From: Candidatus Binatia bacterium
Lineage (GTDB): Bacteria; Desulfobacterota; Binatia; UBA12015
Direction: 5' to 3'
Assembly (NCBI GenBank): GCA_029248525.1
Contig: JAQWJE010000049.1
Coordinates: forward strand, 861,836-925,835
Length of the DNA: 64,000 bases
Shown here: positions 19,151-28,988 of the stretch, in pieces
Layout of the letters: every line of letters starts with the position of its first letter
Numbering within the stretch: the first letter of the stretch is position 1
Translations under genes and position numbers: made by a program
The notes under the pieces: generated by a model
What the model saw: the letters and a program-made list of their open reading frames with translations, nothing else
What the model was told of the DNA's origin: nothing
Databases searched by the model: none

Positions 19151-20164
19151 TCAGTCTGTCCTTTGGGGTGTGCGTGGGCCGATGCGGTTGCGCAGAACGC
19201 CAATCCGCTCGATCTCGAGTTCAACCTCGTCGCCCGGTTCCAGGAATCGCCAATGTTCGATACCTGTCCCGTCCCCGACGGCCCCGGTCCCGAAGAACTC
19301 CCCCGGGCACAGGCGTTCGCCCGCAGATGCCTCGGCGAGCATGCTCTCGAGCGAGTGATACATGTCTGCCGTGTTCCCCACGCCATGAGTCTGGCCGTTT
19401 ACCCGGACTTCCATCCGCAGCGATGTCGGGTCCGGGATTTCATCGGCGGTCACGATCCAGGGGCCCATCGCGTTGCCTCCCTCGAAGTCTTTTCCCTTGC
19501 GCGGACCCAGCGCGCCGCCGCGCATCTCTCGGAGCAGGCGGTCGCGAGCAGAAAAGTCGTTATACACCGTGTAGCCGAAAATATGTTCCCTTGCGGCGCT
19601 TTCGCTGATGTCCTGGCCCGCGCGGCCGATCACGAGGCCGAGTTCGAGTTCGTAGTCGAGTTTGGTTTCCCGGAAGGTGGGCCAGGGGACTTCGTCCTCG
19701 GGTCCGATGACGCTGAGGGGGTTTCCCTTGTAGTAGGCTGGCGCCTCATAGAACTCACCGGGGATCTTTACGAAGCCAACGATTCCGTTGAGAGCAGCTC
19801 CCACGCGCCCGAGCCGCGCCTGGACGAGGGCATCGACAGATTGACGCATGTGTTTTTCGTAGACGCTGAAGCAGCGCATTCGGACGGGGCGCGGCAAGGG
19901 TGCATGAAGGCGCACCGAGCCGAGTTCGTGCACGCCGCGTTGTTCGCCGGTGGCATCGACTTTTTCGGCGAGATCGCGGACCTTGTCGAGAGCGGCTTCC
20001 CCGGCTTCGATCAGGGATTGCAGACTTGCGAGCTCGGGCGGAGCTGTCGCCGCGCCCGTCGTTGCGCAATACGCTTCGGGGAGCTGGGCGAGACGGCTTC
20101 CATCTCCCAGAAGAACTCCCGGCATCGCTGCCTGTCCGGGTGTTGTGAAAGTTGTCAGTTTCAT
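19151..20164 (-). CDS. Fumarylacetoacetate hydrolase family protein
   Basis: A 337-residue protein with an N-terminal small domain and the FAA hydrolase core: KLDYELELGLVIGR (metal-binding Glu residues), IFGYTVYNDFSARD, then GKDFEGGNAMGPWIVTADE and MEVRVNGQ. Enzymes of this family hydrolyse or decarboxylate acyl-pyruvate-like products from aromatic ring cleavage. Its stop nearly touches the VOC gene start and it follows tetR by 58 bp, so the three are probably one transcript for breakdown of an aromatic compound. Confidence 0.85.
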   Translation of the reverse strand: MKLTTFTTPGQAAMPGVLLGDGSRLAQLPEAYCATTGAATAPPELASLQSLIEAGEAALDKVRDLAEKVDATGEQRGVHELGSVRLHAPLPRPVRMRCFSVYEKHMRQSVDALVQARLGRVGAALNGIVGFVKIPGEFYEAPAYYKGNPLSVIGPEDEVPWPTFRETKLDYELELGLVIGRAGQDISESAAREHIFGYTVYNDFSARDRLLREMRGGALGPRKGKDFEGGNAMGPWIVTADEIPDPTSLRMEVRVNGQTHGVGNTADMYHSLESMLAEASAGERLCPGEFFGTGAVGDGTGIEHWRFLEPGDEVELEIERIGVLRNRIGPRTPQRTD

Positions 20165-20222
20165 GTCGTTGTCTCTCCGGGTCTCTAGCGGGAACCCCGC
20201 AGGGAACGCTGATCTGCCTTGT

Positions 20223-20936
20223 TCACGGCTCCGATGGCGTCGCGCCGGGGATCAGAATGCTGCCGAGAAGGTCCGCATACTCTTCAACGACCTCGGGAGA
20301 GCGTGGGTCCCGCCCCGAAAGAAGTTCGAATTCGGCAGCTTGCGCGAAAAGGCCCGCTGCCGTCATGGCCATGAATGTCAGAAGGGCGGGATTGCCTGCC
20401 ACAGCTGCACCCGTTGCCTGGAGGCGTTGCAACTGGTCGCGCAAGCCCTCGAACATCGGCCGCACGTGATTGTCGACCAGCCAGTGCAAGCGCTCGCCCG
20501 GGCATCCTCCCTCCTGGAGCATGAAGCGAGGCATCTCCGGGTGGTCTGCACTGAAACGGATGAAGTCGCCCAACAAGAGTCCCGCACGTGTGCTCTCATC
20601 GACGTCACCGAGCCCCTCGAGCCGTCCCGCCAATCGCGTCTGCAGTTCTCCGAAGCCCCGTTCGGCAGCGGCTTTCCAAAGATCGAGCTTGCTCGAATAA
20701 TGATAGGTCACGAGTTGTTGGGTGACACCGGCACGGCTCGCAATGTCGCGGGTGCTCGCCCCATGGAACCCAGCTTCGGAGAACGCCACCAGCGCAGCAC
20801 CCTCGATGCGCTCGCGTGACACGAGCGTTCGCGCCTGAACGCGACGTTTGCGCCCGGATTGTCTCCGATCGGTTTGTGAAACCGACAGATTTTGGGCTTC
20901 TGGCTCATTCTCGGGATTTGAAATAATCCTGTTCAC
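20223..20936 (-). CDS. TetR/AcrR family transcriptional regulator
   Basis: A 237-residue regulator. The N-terminal domain has RIEGAALVAFSEAGFHGAST followed by the helix-turn-helix RDIASRAGVTQQLVTYHYSSK, the TetR DNA-binding signature; the C-terminal ligand domain is unrecognised. It heads the FAA hydrolase-VOC operon and is divergent from the DUF362 gene, so it probably controls one or both from the 152-bp gap. No clear palindrome was found there. Confidence 0.85.
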   Translation of the reverse strand: MNRIISNPENEPEAQNLSVSQTDRRQSGRKRRVQARTLVSRERIEGAALVAFSEAGFHGASTRDIASRAGVTQQLVTYHYSSKLDLWKAAAERGFGELQTRLAGRLEGLGDVDESTRAGLLLGDFIRFSADHPEMPRFMLQEGGCPGERLHWLVDNHVRPMFEGLRDQLQRLQATGAAVAGNPALLTFMAMTAAGLFAQAAEFELLSGRDPRSPEVVEEYADLLGSILIPGATPSEP

Positions 20937-21088
20937 TTCACCAGTATTAGTATCGGAGGGCGCTTTTCGTCAAGGGGCGACGGGTGGGGTCTGTGGATAT
21001 TCCAACCGGTGTTCGCTTTCGTTGGTTCCGCTTTGGTTGCGCGTTGTTTCCCTGTTTAGCCGTTTCCCCCGCTGCTATAGTCGGGCGC

Positions 21089-22300
21089 ATGGTTTCCCGA
21101 AGAGGATTTCATAAGGTTGCGGGTGCCGGCATCGCGGCCCTCGCGTTCTCGAGTCGTGTCGGCAACGCCGCGGCGTCCGGTCCAAAACCGGCGCCGCTTT
21201 CGTCTGCTGGTAGCGCGCGGGTCTCTCTGGCGGCGTCTCGAGCCGGTGAGGCTTCGGGCAATGTCGCGACGGCGGTCCGCCGTGCGGCCGAGGAGGCGAC
21301 CGATTTCGCATGGCTGAGCCGCGGTGATTCGGTTCTGATCAAACCCGTCTGCAATTCCGGCAATACCTTCCCGGCCACCACCGATCCCGCAGCTCTGCAT
21401 GCAATGATCCTGCTCCTCAAGGAGAAGGGTGCCGGCCGGGTTCTGGTCGGGGACATGTCGGGCGTTCAGTTTGTTCGCTTCCAGAAGGATTCGCTCACCG
21501 GAAGTACGCGATCGCTGATGAAGAGTGCCGGCCTTCTGCAGGCGGCCGAGGAGGCTGGCGCGGAAGTTGTTGCCTTCGAGGAAGCCGGTTGGGATGGGTT
21601 TGTCCCGGAGAGGCCGCGCCAGGGACCGGATTGGCGCGGCGAGATCCTGATGCCCGAGGTCGTCGATCGGGTTGACCATATCGTGTTGATGCCGCGATGT
21701 GCTCGGCATGTGCTCGCCGGAAGCACCCTTGGACTCAAGGCCGCCGTTGGTTGGTGGCGTACCGATTCGCGGCTGGAATACCACCACGATGCCGGCTCCT
21801 TTTCACGGAAGACAGCCGAAGCCAATTCCGTCCCGAGTCTCCTCGACAAGCAGCGGCTGGTCCTGTCGAGTGGCACCAAGGTCCTGACCACCTTCGGTCC
21901 GGATCAGGGCTTTATCGCGGAACCCGAGGTCGGGCTGGTCTATGCATCGACATCCGTACTCGCGCACGACATGGTCTCTCTGGCGTGGTTGATCGAAAAC
22001 CAGCAAAGAGCAACGCCGCGTTCCGCACGCGAGGGCTTCCTTGATGATCCGAACCAGAACGGTCTGGCGGTCAATCTGATCAACCGCGGCGTGACCTACA
22101 TTCTTGGCGGGGGACTTTCGGGCTTTCTGTCAGCCGAGACGCTTGAACGCTACGACCTCGACTCGGTCTGGGATGATCGTGTGCTCCGCGAGGGGTTCCG
22201 GATGAACGGCGGTGTTCCGGACCTGGAACTGGCGGCAGCGGATCACGATGTGCCCGCGGAACTTCAGGCAAGGCTCGAGGCAGCAACCCAGTTGAGTTGA
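21089..22300 (+). CDS. DUF362 domain-containing Tat-exported protein
   Basis: A 403-residue protein with a twin-arginine signal (SRRGFHKV, then a hydrophobic stretch to GNAAASG). The body has VLIKPVCNSGNTFPATTDP and GAGRVLVGDMSGVQF, the DUF362 pattern. Some DUF362 proteins carry iron-sulfur clusters; none of the usual Cys clusters is seen here. Export through Tat suggests a folded, cofactor-bearing periplasmic protein. Function is not known. The start is placed at the ATG giving the Tat signal; the frame extends upstream to 20984. Confidence 0.75.
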   Translation: MVSRRGFHKVAGAGIAALAFSSRVGNAAASGPKPAPLSSAGSARVSLAASRAGEASGNVATAVRRAAEEATDFAWLSRGDSVLIKPVCNSGNTFPATTDPAALHAMILLLKEKGAGRVLVGDMSGVQFVRFQKDSLTGSTRSLMKSAGLLQAAEEAGAEVVAFEEAGWDGFVPERPRQGPDWRGEILMPEVVDRVDHIVLMPRCARHVLAGSTLGLKAAVGWWRTDSRLEYHHDAGSFSRKTAEANSVPSLLDKQRLVLSSGTKVLTTFGPDQGFIAEPEVGLVYASTSVLAHDMVSLAWLIENQQRATPRSAREGFLDDPNQNGLAVNLINRGVTYILGGGLSGFLSAETLERYDLDSVWDDRVLREGFRMNGGVPDLELAAADHDVPAELQARLEAATQLS

Positions 22301-22415
22301 GCCAGTCCGCTTCCTTCCATGGGATGTGTCTCGCAAGGAAAACGAGACTGGAAGCGGGGGCGGCGCCGGCAGGATTTGGCTTGACGGATTTGCGGCCGGG
22401 GCTGTAGAAAAAGAG

Positions 22416-25385
22416 ATGGTTCCTCGATCGATTTCTGAATTCAGGCGATTGATTCTTCATGCTTTTTCGGAGGGAGGCCCTCTGCGCGCCCCCGGTAGCA
22501 GGAGTGCGAGCGCTAGGCTATTTCTGGCGCTTTTCGTTCTATGTTTCGGTGCGGGCCAAGCTGAGGCGGCGCCGCTCTTCGTGAACGAATATAATGGCGT
22601 GCGCGATGACCGCTACCTCAACGGCGGCGACGAGATCGAGGATGACGACGGGGAGCAGGCGGCCGACGTTTTTCTGGGACGGATCGTCGGCAACGGTGGC
22701 AACTGGTTCGAATTGGTTGTTACCGCAGAGATCCTCGATGTTCGTGGCTGGCAGATTCTCATCGACGATGACGGCGGGTCGACGCTGGCAACTCTGACCT
22801 TTTCACAAGACCCGCTTCTCGCCACCCTCCAGGCCGGAACCATCATCACGATTGCAGAGGACCTGTTCGAAGACGCCAGCTACGATCCGGACGCCGGCGA
22901 CTGGGGGATTCAGTTGACGGCGGGGTCGGCGGGGTCGGGCACCTACATCAGTGCAACGCCATTTGCCGTTTCGCATGACGATACCACGTTCGAGATTCGC
23001 AACGACAGCGGTTTGTTGGTCTTCGGACCCAATGGCGAGGGCGTCAATGCGCCTTCGGGGGTCAGCAGTCGCGAGGTCGGTGCTCTCGAGGCCGATCCGA
23101 GCGCCGGGGTTACCGCTACCTCACCGGACTATGACGATGGCACGTCGAGCACGTTCGGGGCTGCCAATGTTGTGGGCGGAGGCGAGACACAAGACTTCTC
23201 TGCACTACGCATCGGCCTCCCGGTTGGTGATCTGGACTTCGACGGCTGGGCCGACTGTGCGGACAATTGCCCGGAAGCGGCGAATATCGATCAGGTAGAT
23301 ACGGACGAGGACGGGTTTGGCGATGCTTGCGATGCCGATCAGGGATCGCCGGCTGGACCGGGGCTCCCCGCGGAGGGTTGCGCTGTCGAGGATCCCTTTG
23401 ATCCTGAAGTTTTGATGCAGGTCGAGGTCTTCATGAGTCAGGCCGATTGGAATGCACTCCGCCTGGAGCCGCGGCCTTTGAACGAGCTTTTCCCCGCGAC
23501 GTGTCCCAAAGCGCCGGCTGAGTCGCCTTTCGAGTTCTTTCCCGCCGACGCCACCATCAATGGCGTTACCATCACCAATATCGGCGTGCGCAAAAAAGGC
23601 TTTCTCGGTTCGGTCAATTCGCAAAGGCCGTCGCTGAAGTTGAAGTTTTCGGAATTCGAGGATGACCAGAGACTCTTCGGCCTCAAGCGCCTGACTCTCA
23701 ATAACGGCAATCAGGACCCGTCTCGCATCAAAACGTGTCTCTCCTACAAAGTTTTCACGGATGCCGGAGTCCCGGCCCCGAGATGTAATTTTGCGCGTGT
23801 CCAGGTGACTCATGAGAACGGCACCGTGGATCTCGGCATTTACGCACATGTCGAGTCACTCAAGAGTGCCTTTTTGCGACGTTCTTTCGGTAGCGCCGAC
23901 GGAAACTTGTACGAGGCGGCCGCGCTGGCAGACCTCGAAACCGACTCTGTCGGATTCTACGAAATCAAAAACAACGAGGACACCAACGACACGGCCGACA
24001 TCTGGCGACTTGCCGACACGGTCACCAACGCTTCGAGCGACGACCTGCTGACAGATCTTGGGGACCTTCTGGATGTCGACGAGTTCCTGACCTTTTGGAC
24101 GACCGAGGCATTGGTCGGGCACTGGGACGGCTACGCCGGGGATCGCAACAACAATTATATGTACGTGGATCCCGCTACCGGTTTGTTCCGGTTTATACCC
24201 TGGGGGACTGACGATACATTCGGTCGGGGAAATCCTTTCGGTGGAAACGAGGAGGTAGCACCGCTCATTTGGTGGGAAGGACGACTTGCCTGGCGCCTCT
24301 ACGGCAAGGGGACCGTCGCCTCGGCATACCAGACAAGAATGCAATCGCTCTTCGATACCATCTGGGACGAAGCTGAATTGCTTGCCGAGATCGATCGTAT
24401 GGAGGCTCTCATTACACCTTTTACCGGTGATATCAGCGCCCATACGGCCAAGATCAGGAATTTTGTGACCACGCGTGAGGCAAGGTTCGTCGCAGAATTC
24501 GCCGGGGGGCCGCCCTCGCGAGGGAACCCCGGAGAGCCACGCCCCTGTTTCGGCGGCACTAATTTTGGATCGCAAGTGGAATGTCCGGTTTGTGATTTTG
24601 AACGCGAGGATGAGAAGTGCCAGGAAGCGATTGCCAAGGCAGGCCTCGGTTTGGTGAAAAAACGCATGATCGATATGCGTCGGTGTCGCGAATTGCTGGG
24701 CAAGGGGGTTGGGTTGACGTTGGCGGACGGGGTGACCGTACTCACCGACCCGGAAGACTGCGGCGAGGAGCTTCGTGTGTCGCAGTCCACAACGAAGCTG
24801 GCCATAAAGTCTCGCAAGAAGATCGCGGCCAAGTGCACCAACCCGATCGTGGCGAAGCTCGCGACTTGCGCAAATAGTGTGAACGCGCTGATCACTGTGG
24901 ACGGTCTCGCCGGCTGCCTCCTCGACGATCATCTCGACCGCGCCGACGCCATGGTTGCCTACGAATTTGGAGCGAACCCTCCGGACGATAGTGCGGCACG
25001 CAAATGTCAATCGGGACTGGCTCGGGCCGGTCTGGCCTACGCGACAAAGACAATGAAGGCCGTCCAGAAATGCCGAGATAGCAGTAATGCCGGCAAAGAC
25101 CTGTTCCTGGACAAGGAAGGGAGCCGGCCGCTGGTCTCCTCAGCCGAGTGTTCCAGCGAGTACCGGGCCGCCGCCGAAATCGCTCGCGGTGGGATCAAGG
25201 CGCGCGCCAAGCTCGAGCGCAGCGGCTGCGATGCCGGGACGCTCACCTCTCTGGATACTTGCGCGACCACGTTGGATGGGATGGTGGGAGCCGACGGAAC
25301 GACAGGCTGCTTTATCGAAGGGCACGATGCCGAGCGCTTCCAGGCGGTGCGCAAGCAATATTGTGACGAAAAGATCTGTCCCTAG
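22416..25385 (+). CDS. Secreted CotH-type protein with lamin-tail, Ca-repeat and duplicated Cys-rich modules
   Basis: A 989-residue protein. A signal peptide (to about residue 51, AEA-AP) leads into a lamin-tail-domain-like region, then a thrombospondin type-3 calcium repeat (DLDFDGWADCADNCPEA). The CotH kinase-like core follows: VFMSQADWNALRLEPRP, GVRKKGFLGS, RPSLKLKFSEF, FGLKRLTLNNGNQDPS, LGIYAHVESLKSAF, then NNYMYVDPATGLFRFIPWGTD. CotH proteins phosphorylate proteins or act in surface assembly. The C-terminal 260 residues hold two copies of a Cys-rich helical module starting KCQEAIAKAG and KCQSGLARAG. The ATG at 22416 is chosen for the signal peptide; a GTG at 22326 is possible. Confidence 0.8.
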   Translation: MVPRSISEFRRLILHAFSEGGPLRAPGSRSASARLFLALFVLCFGAGQAEAAPLFVNEYNGVRDDRYLNGGDEIEDDDGEQAADVFLGRIVGNGGNWFELVVTAEILDVRGWQILIDDDGGSTLATLTFSQDPLLATLQAGTIITIAEDLFEDASYDPDAGDWGIQLTAGSAGSGTYISATPFAVSHDDTTFEIRNDSGLLVFGPNGEGVNAPSGVSSREVGALEADPSAGVTATSPDYDDGTSSTFGAANVVGGGETQDFSALRIGLPVGDLDFDGWADCADNCPEAANIDQVDTDEDGFGDACDADQGSPAGPGLPAEGCAVEDPFDPEVLMQVEVFMSQADWNALRLEPRPLNELFPATCPKAPAESPFEFFPADATINGVTITNIGVRKKGFLGSVNSQRPSLKLKFSEFEDDQRLFGLKRLTLNNGNQDPSRIKTCLSYKVFTDAGVPAPRCNFARVQVTHENGTVDLGIYAHVESLKSAFLRRSFGSADGNLYEAAALADLETDSVGFYEIKNNEDTNDTADIWRLADTVTNASSDDLLTDLGDLLDVDEFLTFWTTEALVGHWDGYAGDRNNNYMYVDPATGLFRFIPWGTDDTFGRGNPFGGNEEVAPLIWWEGRLAWRLYGKGTVASAYQTRMQSLFDTIWDEAELLAEIDRMEALITPFTGDISAHTAKIRNFVTTREARFVAEFAGGPPSRGNPGEPRPCFGGTNFGSQVECPVCDFEREDEKCQEAIAKAGLGLVKKRMIDMRRCRELLGKGVGLTLADGVTVLTDPEDCGEELRVSQSTTKLAIKSRKKIAAKCTNPIVAKLATCANSVNALITVDGLAGCLLDDHLDRADAMVAYEFGANPPDDSAARKCQSGLARAGLAYATKTMKAVQKCRDSSNAGKDLFLDKEGSRPLVSSAECSSEYRAAAEIARGGIKARAKLERSGCDAGTLTSLDTCATTLDGMVGADGTTGCFIEGHDAERFQAVRKQYCDEKICP

Positions 25386-25487
25386 ACTGCGGCGGGGTTT
25401 CGGGAGCGTGTTTGCATCCGGTCGCCCCGCGGCTCTGCCACAGGCTGGCAGGACAGGGGCAGGTCGCCGAACGTTCGAGAGGAAGAG

Positions 25488-25913
25488 ATGCCATACACAC
25501 GATCCGAGGTGGAAGAGGCCTACCTGCATTTTATCAAGACGGGGGATAGCGGGGACTGGAACGCCTGGGCGGATTTACATACGACCGACGGGATCTGGGT
25601 CGAGCACCATCTAGGTACTTTCGAAGGCCGCGAAGCGATTCGCAAGGCAATTCTCGAGGTCATGAAGCCAGTGCCGATGATGCAGTTCCCGGTTGAATGG
25701 CACGTGATCGATGGAGATCGAGTGGTCTATTATCCCGCGCAAGTCATGCCCGATCCGCGGGGCCAGGGGGACGTCTATCGATTCGGCTGCGTCACCATCC
25801 TCGGCTACGCTGGTAACGGCGAGTGGTCCTATCAGGAAGACCTCTATAATCCGCGTGAGGCTCAGTCCGTCATGGAGGCCTGGCTGGCGGCCGGCGGCAA
25901 ATTCGCGCAATGA
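25488..25913 (+). CDS. Nuclear transport factor 2/SnoaL-like protein
   Basis: A 141-residue single-domain protein. It has EVEEAYLHFIKTGDSGDWNAWADLHTTDG, a helix followed by the cone-fold entry (W/D-rich), GTFEGREAIRKAI and DVYRFGCVTIL, consistent with the SnoaL/NTF2-like fold. Such proteins act as isomerases, dehydratases or ligand-binding accessories; conserved His/Asp suggest an enzyme but the substrate is unknown. AGAGGAAGAG precedes the ATG. Convergent with the second DUF3604 gene. Confidence 0.75.
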   Translation: MPYTRSEVEEAYLHFIKTGDSGDWNAWADLHTTDGIWVEHHLGTFEGREAIRKAILEVMKPVPMMQFPVEWHVIDGDRVVYYPAQVMPDPRGQGDVYRFGCVTILGYAGNGEWSYQEDLYNPREAQSVMEAWLAAGGKFAQ

Positions 25914-26074
25914 ATTCAAAGGAACACAAGCGTTGCTGAGCTTCGCGTTCGACCCCCTCCTGCCCAGTCCCTGTCGGTGTTCGGAGCCTTTGTCCGGGAA
26001 TGCTGTCCGGCATTGTTGCACCGGTGTGATTCGTGATGGCCCGCCTATGTCGGATGGCAATAAGGTGACGATGA

Positions 26075-28021
26075 CTATTGCCGCGCGAGCTTGCGACCAG
26101 CCAGTTTTTCTCGAGAGGGGGTGTACCAGATCGGACTAGTCCATACGCGCTCCTGAATTACGGGTGCGACGACGTCGGGAGGGGGAACTCCGAGGGCAAT
26201 CGCATCTCGCGTGCTCCACCGGCAGACCGGATTTTCAAGAACACGCACATAGTAGAAGGCTGGCAGCGAAGGATCGAAATCCGGATCTTTCCAGGTGGCG
26301 GCGAGTGCGGCCGATCCTTTATCGCTTGAAATTGCGCAAGTCTTCAAATCGACCTCAGCCCCGTTGGCGGGGCAGCGATGTGTGTTCGGATCGACCTTGG
26401 CGCCATCAGAGCAGGCAACGTCATAGACTTTCTCCATCATTTCGCCGTTCTTGGTCCAACCCTTGATGATCTGGATGCGTTGTAGCGGAGCACTATTCGG
26501 ATCCCGAAGAGCCGAGACCGCGAAGGAAGGACTCGTGGAGGTGGCCTGTTGCGCGGATTGGGGTTCGAGATCGCCCCCCATGGGGACGCCGGTTGCGTAG
26601 GCCTTCCGGACCCAATTTGTTTGTGCCGTCAGGTCCGGCGGAAAATCCCATCCCGCAAAAAAACGTGGCGCGATTTTCACGCCGGAGGAAGCAAAAGTTT
26701 CCTTGCGTCGCATGGCCGTAAAAATAGCCTCGCGATTATTGCCATCAGCCCAAACCCCCGTGATGCCACCTGCGGACAGTCGAGCGTTCAGGTTTTTGGC
26801 GGCGCCTTCGAGCGGAATCGTACCCGTCATGCGATCCTTCGGCGTAGAATCGAGTACCGCATGCCCGCCATGGTAATTGAACTCCTCCCAGGTGTGCGTC
26901 GATCCGTGATCGTCGCCACCGCCTTCAAGACCGAACTTGAAGGGGTTCGCGCCGATCGTTTCCTGAAAGCGAAGCCCGGACTTGTAGGCTTCCCGCACAT
27001 AGGAGGTCTTCTGCTGTTCGACTCTTTGCCATGTGTAGAGACTGAAGGGCAGTAACTCGAAGTCGGCAAACTCATCTTCGGGGGCGAAGCTGGGCATCGT
27101 CTCTGAGGTGCCCTTGAGCTGCATCATCTCGAAAAGTGGCTCGTTTTCCATGCGTCTCATCGCATATTCGGCCGAGATCGGCGCACCCCACGAGTCCACG
27201 GGCTGGAACATCCTGCCATTGCTCATATTGCCATTATGCGGAATCGCCAGATTGTCGTTGCCGCGAGCACGCTGTTTTTCCAGATAGGTCCATAGATCTT
27301 CCGGCTTGGTGGAGTCCATGGCCGAAAAGGGGAGGTCGGGCACCTTTTGGGCATCCCGGAAAATAACGTTCCGATGCAGGTTCTCGCCATTGGGCATCGA
27401 GCTCCACTCAAACGCGGCAAAGGTCGTGAAGTGCCCGGGGTCGTTGTATAACTCCGCCAATTCGATCAGGGCCTGCCAGATCGTGCGGGTCGATTCATTG
27501 CTGTAGCCATCGGGGGCGACACCGCTTCCGGCAGCTGTTTGCAAGGCATTCAGAAACCGCGCACCGCCTGCCTTCTGGTCGGGGTCGCGAAGATCTTCGC
27601 CCAAAGATGTCTGATACAAAGTGGTCGAGGGATCACTCGCAATTTGTGCAATGCCGATCATTTCGGCGTGGTCCGTAAGCATGAAGAAATCCAGCGGGGA
27701 TTTCAGTTGCACGCTGTAGTTGCCTACGTGCTTCACCTTATCTCCGCGTGCAAGTCGATAGGCGGTGTCGGGGGGGAGTCGATTGCCGAATCCGAACGCG
27801 TCACTCGAATACGCGGAGTGAGCATGGGTGTCTCCGAAATAGACCTTGCGGTCGATCGGGGGGGCACCCGCCCATGCCGATGAGACAAGCGCTGAATTGA
27901 AAACCACCGTTCCGAGAGCTGCAGCAAGCAAAAGGTGCAGTTTCCCTTGTTTCCGCGAGGATTTCAGCCAGCCTGCGGCGCCAAGCGGTCCAAGGATTTT
28001 TCGAGATAAAGGCGATTCCAT
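26075..28021 (-). CDS. DUF3604 domain-containing protein, copy 2 (intact)
   Basis: A 648-residue exported protein from the ATG at 28021 (frame open to 28213, but that would overlap the rhodanese gene). A signal region (about 27-52) precedes FGDTHAHSAYSSDAF with an HxH pair (His66, His68), TDHAEMIGI and GGGDDHGSTHT, the type of His/Asp clusters that bind metals in PHP-like hydrolases. It is very similar along its length to copy 1 (9345-11248) and more distantly to the copies at 53874 and 55948. Function is not established for the family; periplasmic hydrolysis is inferred. Confidence 0.8.
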   Translation of the reverse strand: MESPLSRKILGPLGAAGWLKSSRKQGKLHLLLAAALGTVVFNSALVSSAWAGAPPIDRKVYFGDTHAHSAYSSDAFGFGNRLPPDTAYRLARGDKVKHVGNYSVQLKSPLDFFMLTDHAEMIGIAQIASDPSTTLYQTSLGEDLRDPDQKAGGARFLNALQTAAGSGVAPDGYSNESTRTIWQALIELAELYNDPGHFTTFAAFEWSSMPNGENLHRNVIFRDAQKVPDLPFSAMDSTKPEDLWTYLEKQRARGNDNLAIPHNGNMSNGRMFQPVDSWGAPISAEYAMRRMENEPLFEMMQLKGTSETMPSFAPEDEFADFELLPFSLYTWQRVEQQKTSYVREAYKSGLRFQETIGANPFKFGLEGGGDDHGSTHTWEEFNYHGGHAVLDSTPKDRMTGTIPLEGAAKNLNARLSAGGITGVWADGNNREAIFTAMRRKETFASSGVKIAPRFFAGWDFPPDLTAQTNWVRKAYATGVPMGGDLEPQSAQQATSTSPSFAVSALRDPNSAPLQRIQIIKGWTKNGEMMEKVYDVACSDGAKVDPNTHRCPANGAEVDLKTCAISSDKGSAALAATWKDPDFDPSLPAFYYVRVLENPVCRWSTRDAIALGVPPPDVVAPVIQERVWTSPIWYTPSREKLAGRKLARQ

Positions 28022-28112
28022 CGCCCGGATTAGAGCCAATCCGCTGCAGAAAGCAACCCGTGAGGGCGTCGCGTCCCTCCGGGGCTCCCGGTGCCCCGAA
28101 ACTACGCGCTGG

Positions 28113-28988
28113 TTATCCGGTTGTTTCGATCGGAAAGGGGCTGGGAGGGCCCCATTCGAACCAGGATCCGTCATAGACGCGCACGTCCCTGAATCCGAGA
28201 GACTTGAGCACAATCCAGCTTAGCGAGGCTCGCCAGCCTGCGAGGCAGTACACTACGGTCGTTTTTTGCTTGTCGAGGCCGGCATAGAGTTCCTGCAAAT
28301 CAGATTCGGGCAAAACCAAGCCTTCGTTCAGATTGATCGACCAGCGTCGGTCGATCGCGGTCGGGATCCGACCCGCCAGATATTCGCCGGGAGAGCGCGC
28401 ATCGATAATCTGGATTTGCGTATCCAGATACGGGGCTGGCCCGAGTTGTTCCAGAATCCATTCGCCACCCACCCGCAAGTTTTCATCGATGGAAGCTGGC
28501 AGGGTGCCGCCGCCGACGACCGAAGCGGGGCCTGACACCGTGGGGCGCGCTTCGGCCTGCCATTGGCTCCATCCGCCATCGAGGTAACGCACATCGGGGT
28601 ATCCGTAATAGCGCAACGCCCAAACCACGCGTGCCGGGTCGTATTCAGGCGCCAGGCCATAGACGACGATCGTGTCTTCGGGTCGGAGCCCGAGGCCTTC
28701 CAGGAGAGGTGCGGCCATGGTGCGCGGGGTTACCTGTGCCGGGATACCATCGATCGTCGAAGCGATCTGGTAGGGTTCGAGACGTTGGGCGCCGGGGATA
28801 TGAGCCTCCTCGAATTCCTGACTCACGAATCGGGCGTCGAGAATGCGCACGTCGGGATCGTTCAACCTTGATTCAAGCCAGGCGCCGTCCACGATGAAGG
28901 AAGGCTGCGAGTCTCCGCAGCCAAGCCCGCCGAGCGCCAGCATGGTGATCGCAAGGACCCAATTAGTTGCGAGTTTTCGTCTGAACAT
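28113..28988 (-). CDS. Rhodanese-type sulfurtransferase lipoprotein
   Basis: A 291-residue protein from the ATG at 28988, with a lipoprotein signal ending LGGLGC (Cys24). Two rhodanese repeats follow: the N-terminal one (RILDARF..EEAHIPGAQRL) and the catalytic C-terminal one (IIDARSPGEYLAGRIPTA .. VVYCLAGWRAS) with the active Cys at the start of the loop. Thiosulfate/3-mercaptopyruvate sulfurtransferases of this two-domain kind are usually cytoplasmic or soluble periplasmic; membrane anchoring is less usual. It is co-oriented with and just upstream of DUF3604 copy 2. Confidence 0.85.
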   Translation of the reverse strand: MFRRKLATNWVLAITMLALGGLGCGDSQPSFIVDGAWLESRLNDPDVRILDARFVSQEFEEAHIPGAQRLEPYQIASTIDGIPAQVTPRTMAAPLLEGLGLRPEDTIVVYGLAPEYDPARVVWALRYYGYPDVRYLDGGWSQWQAEARPTVSGPASVVGGGTLPASIDENLRVGGEWILEQLGPAPYLDTQIQIIDARSPGEYLAGRIPTAIDRRWSINLNEGLVLPESDLQELYAGLDKQKTTVVYCLAGWRASLSWIVLKSLGFRDVRVYDGSWFEWGPPSPFPIETTG

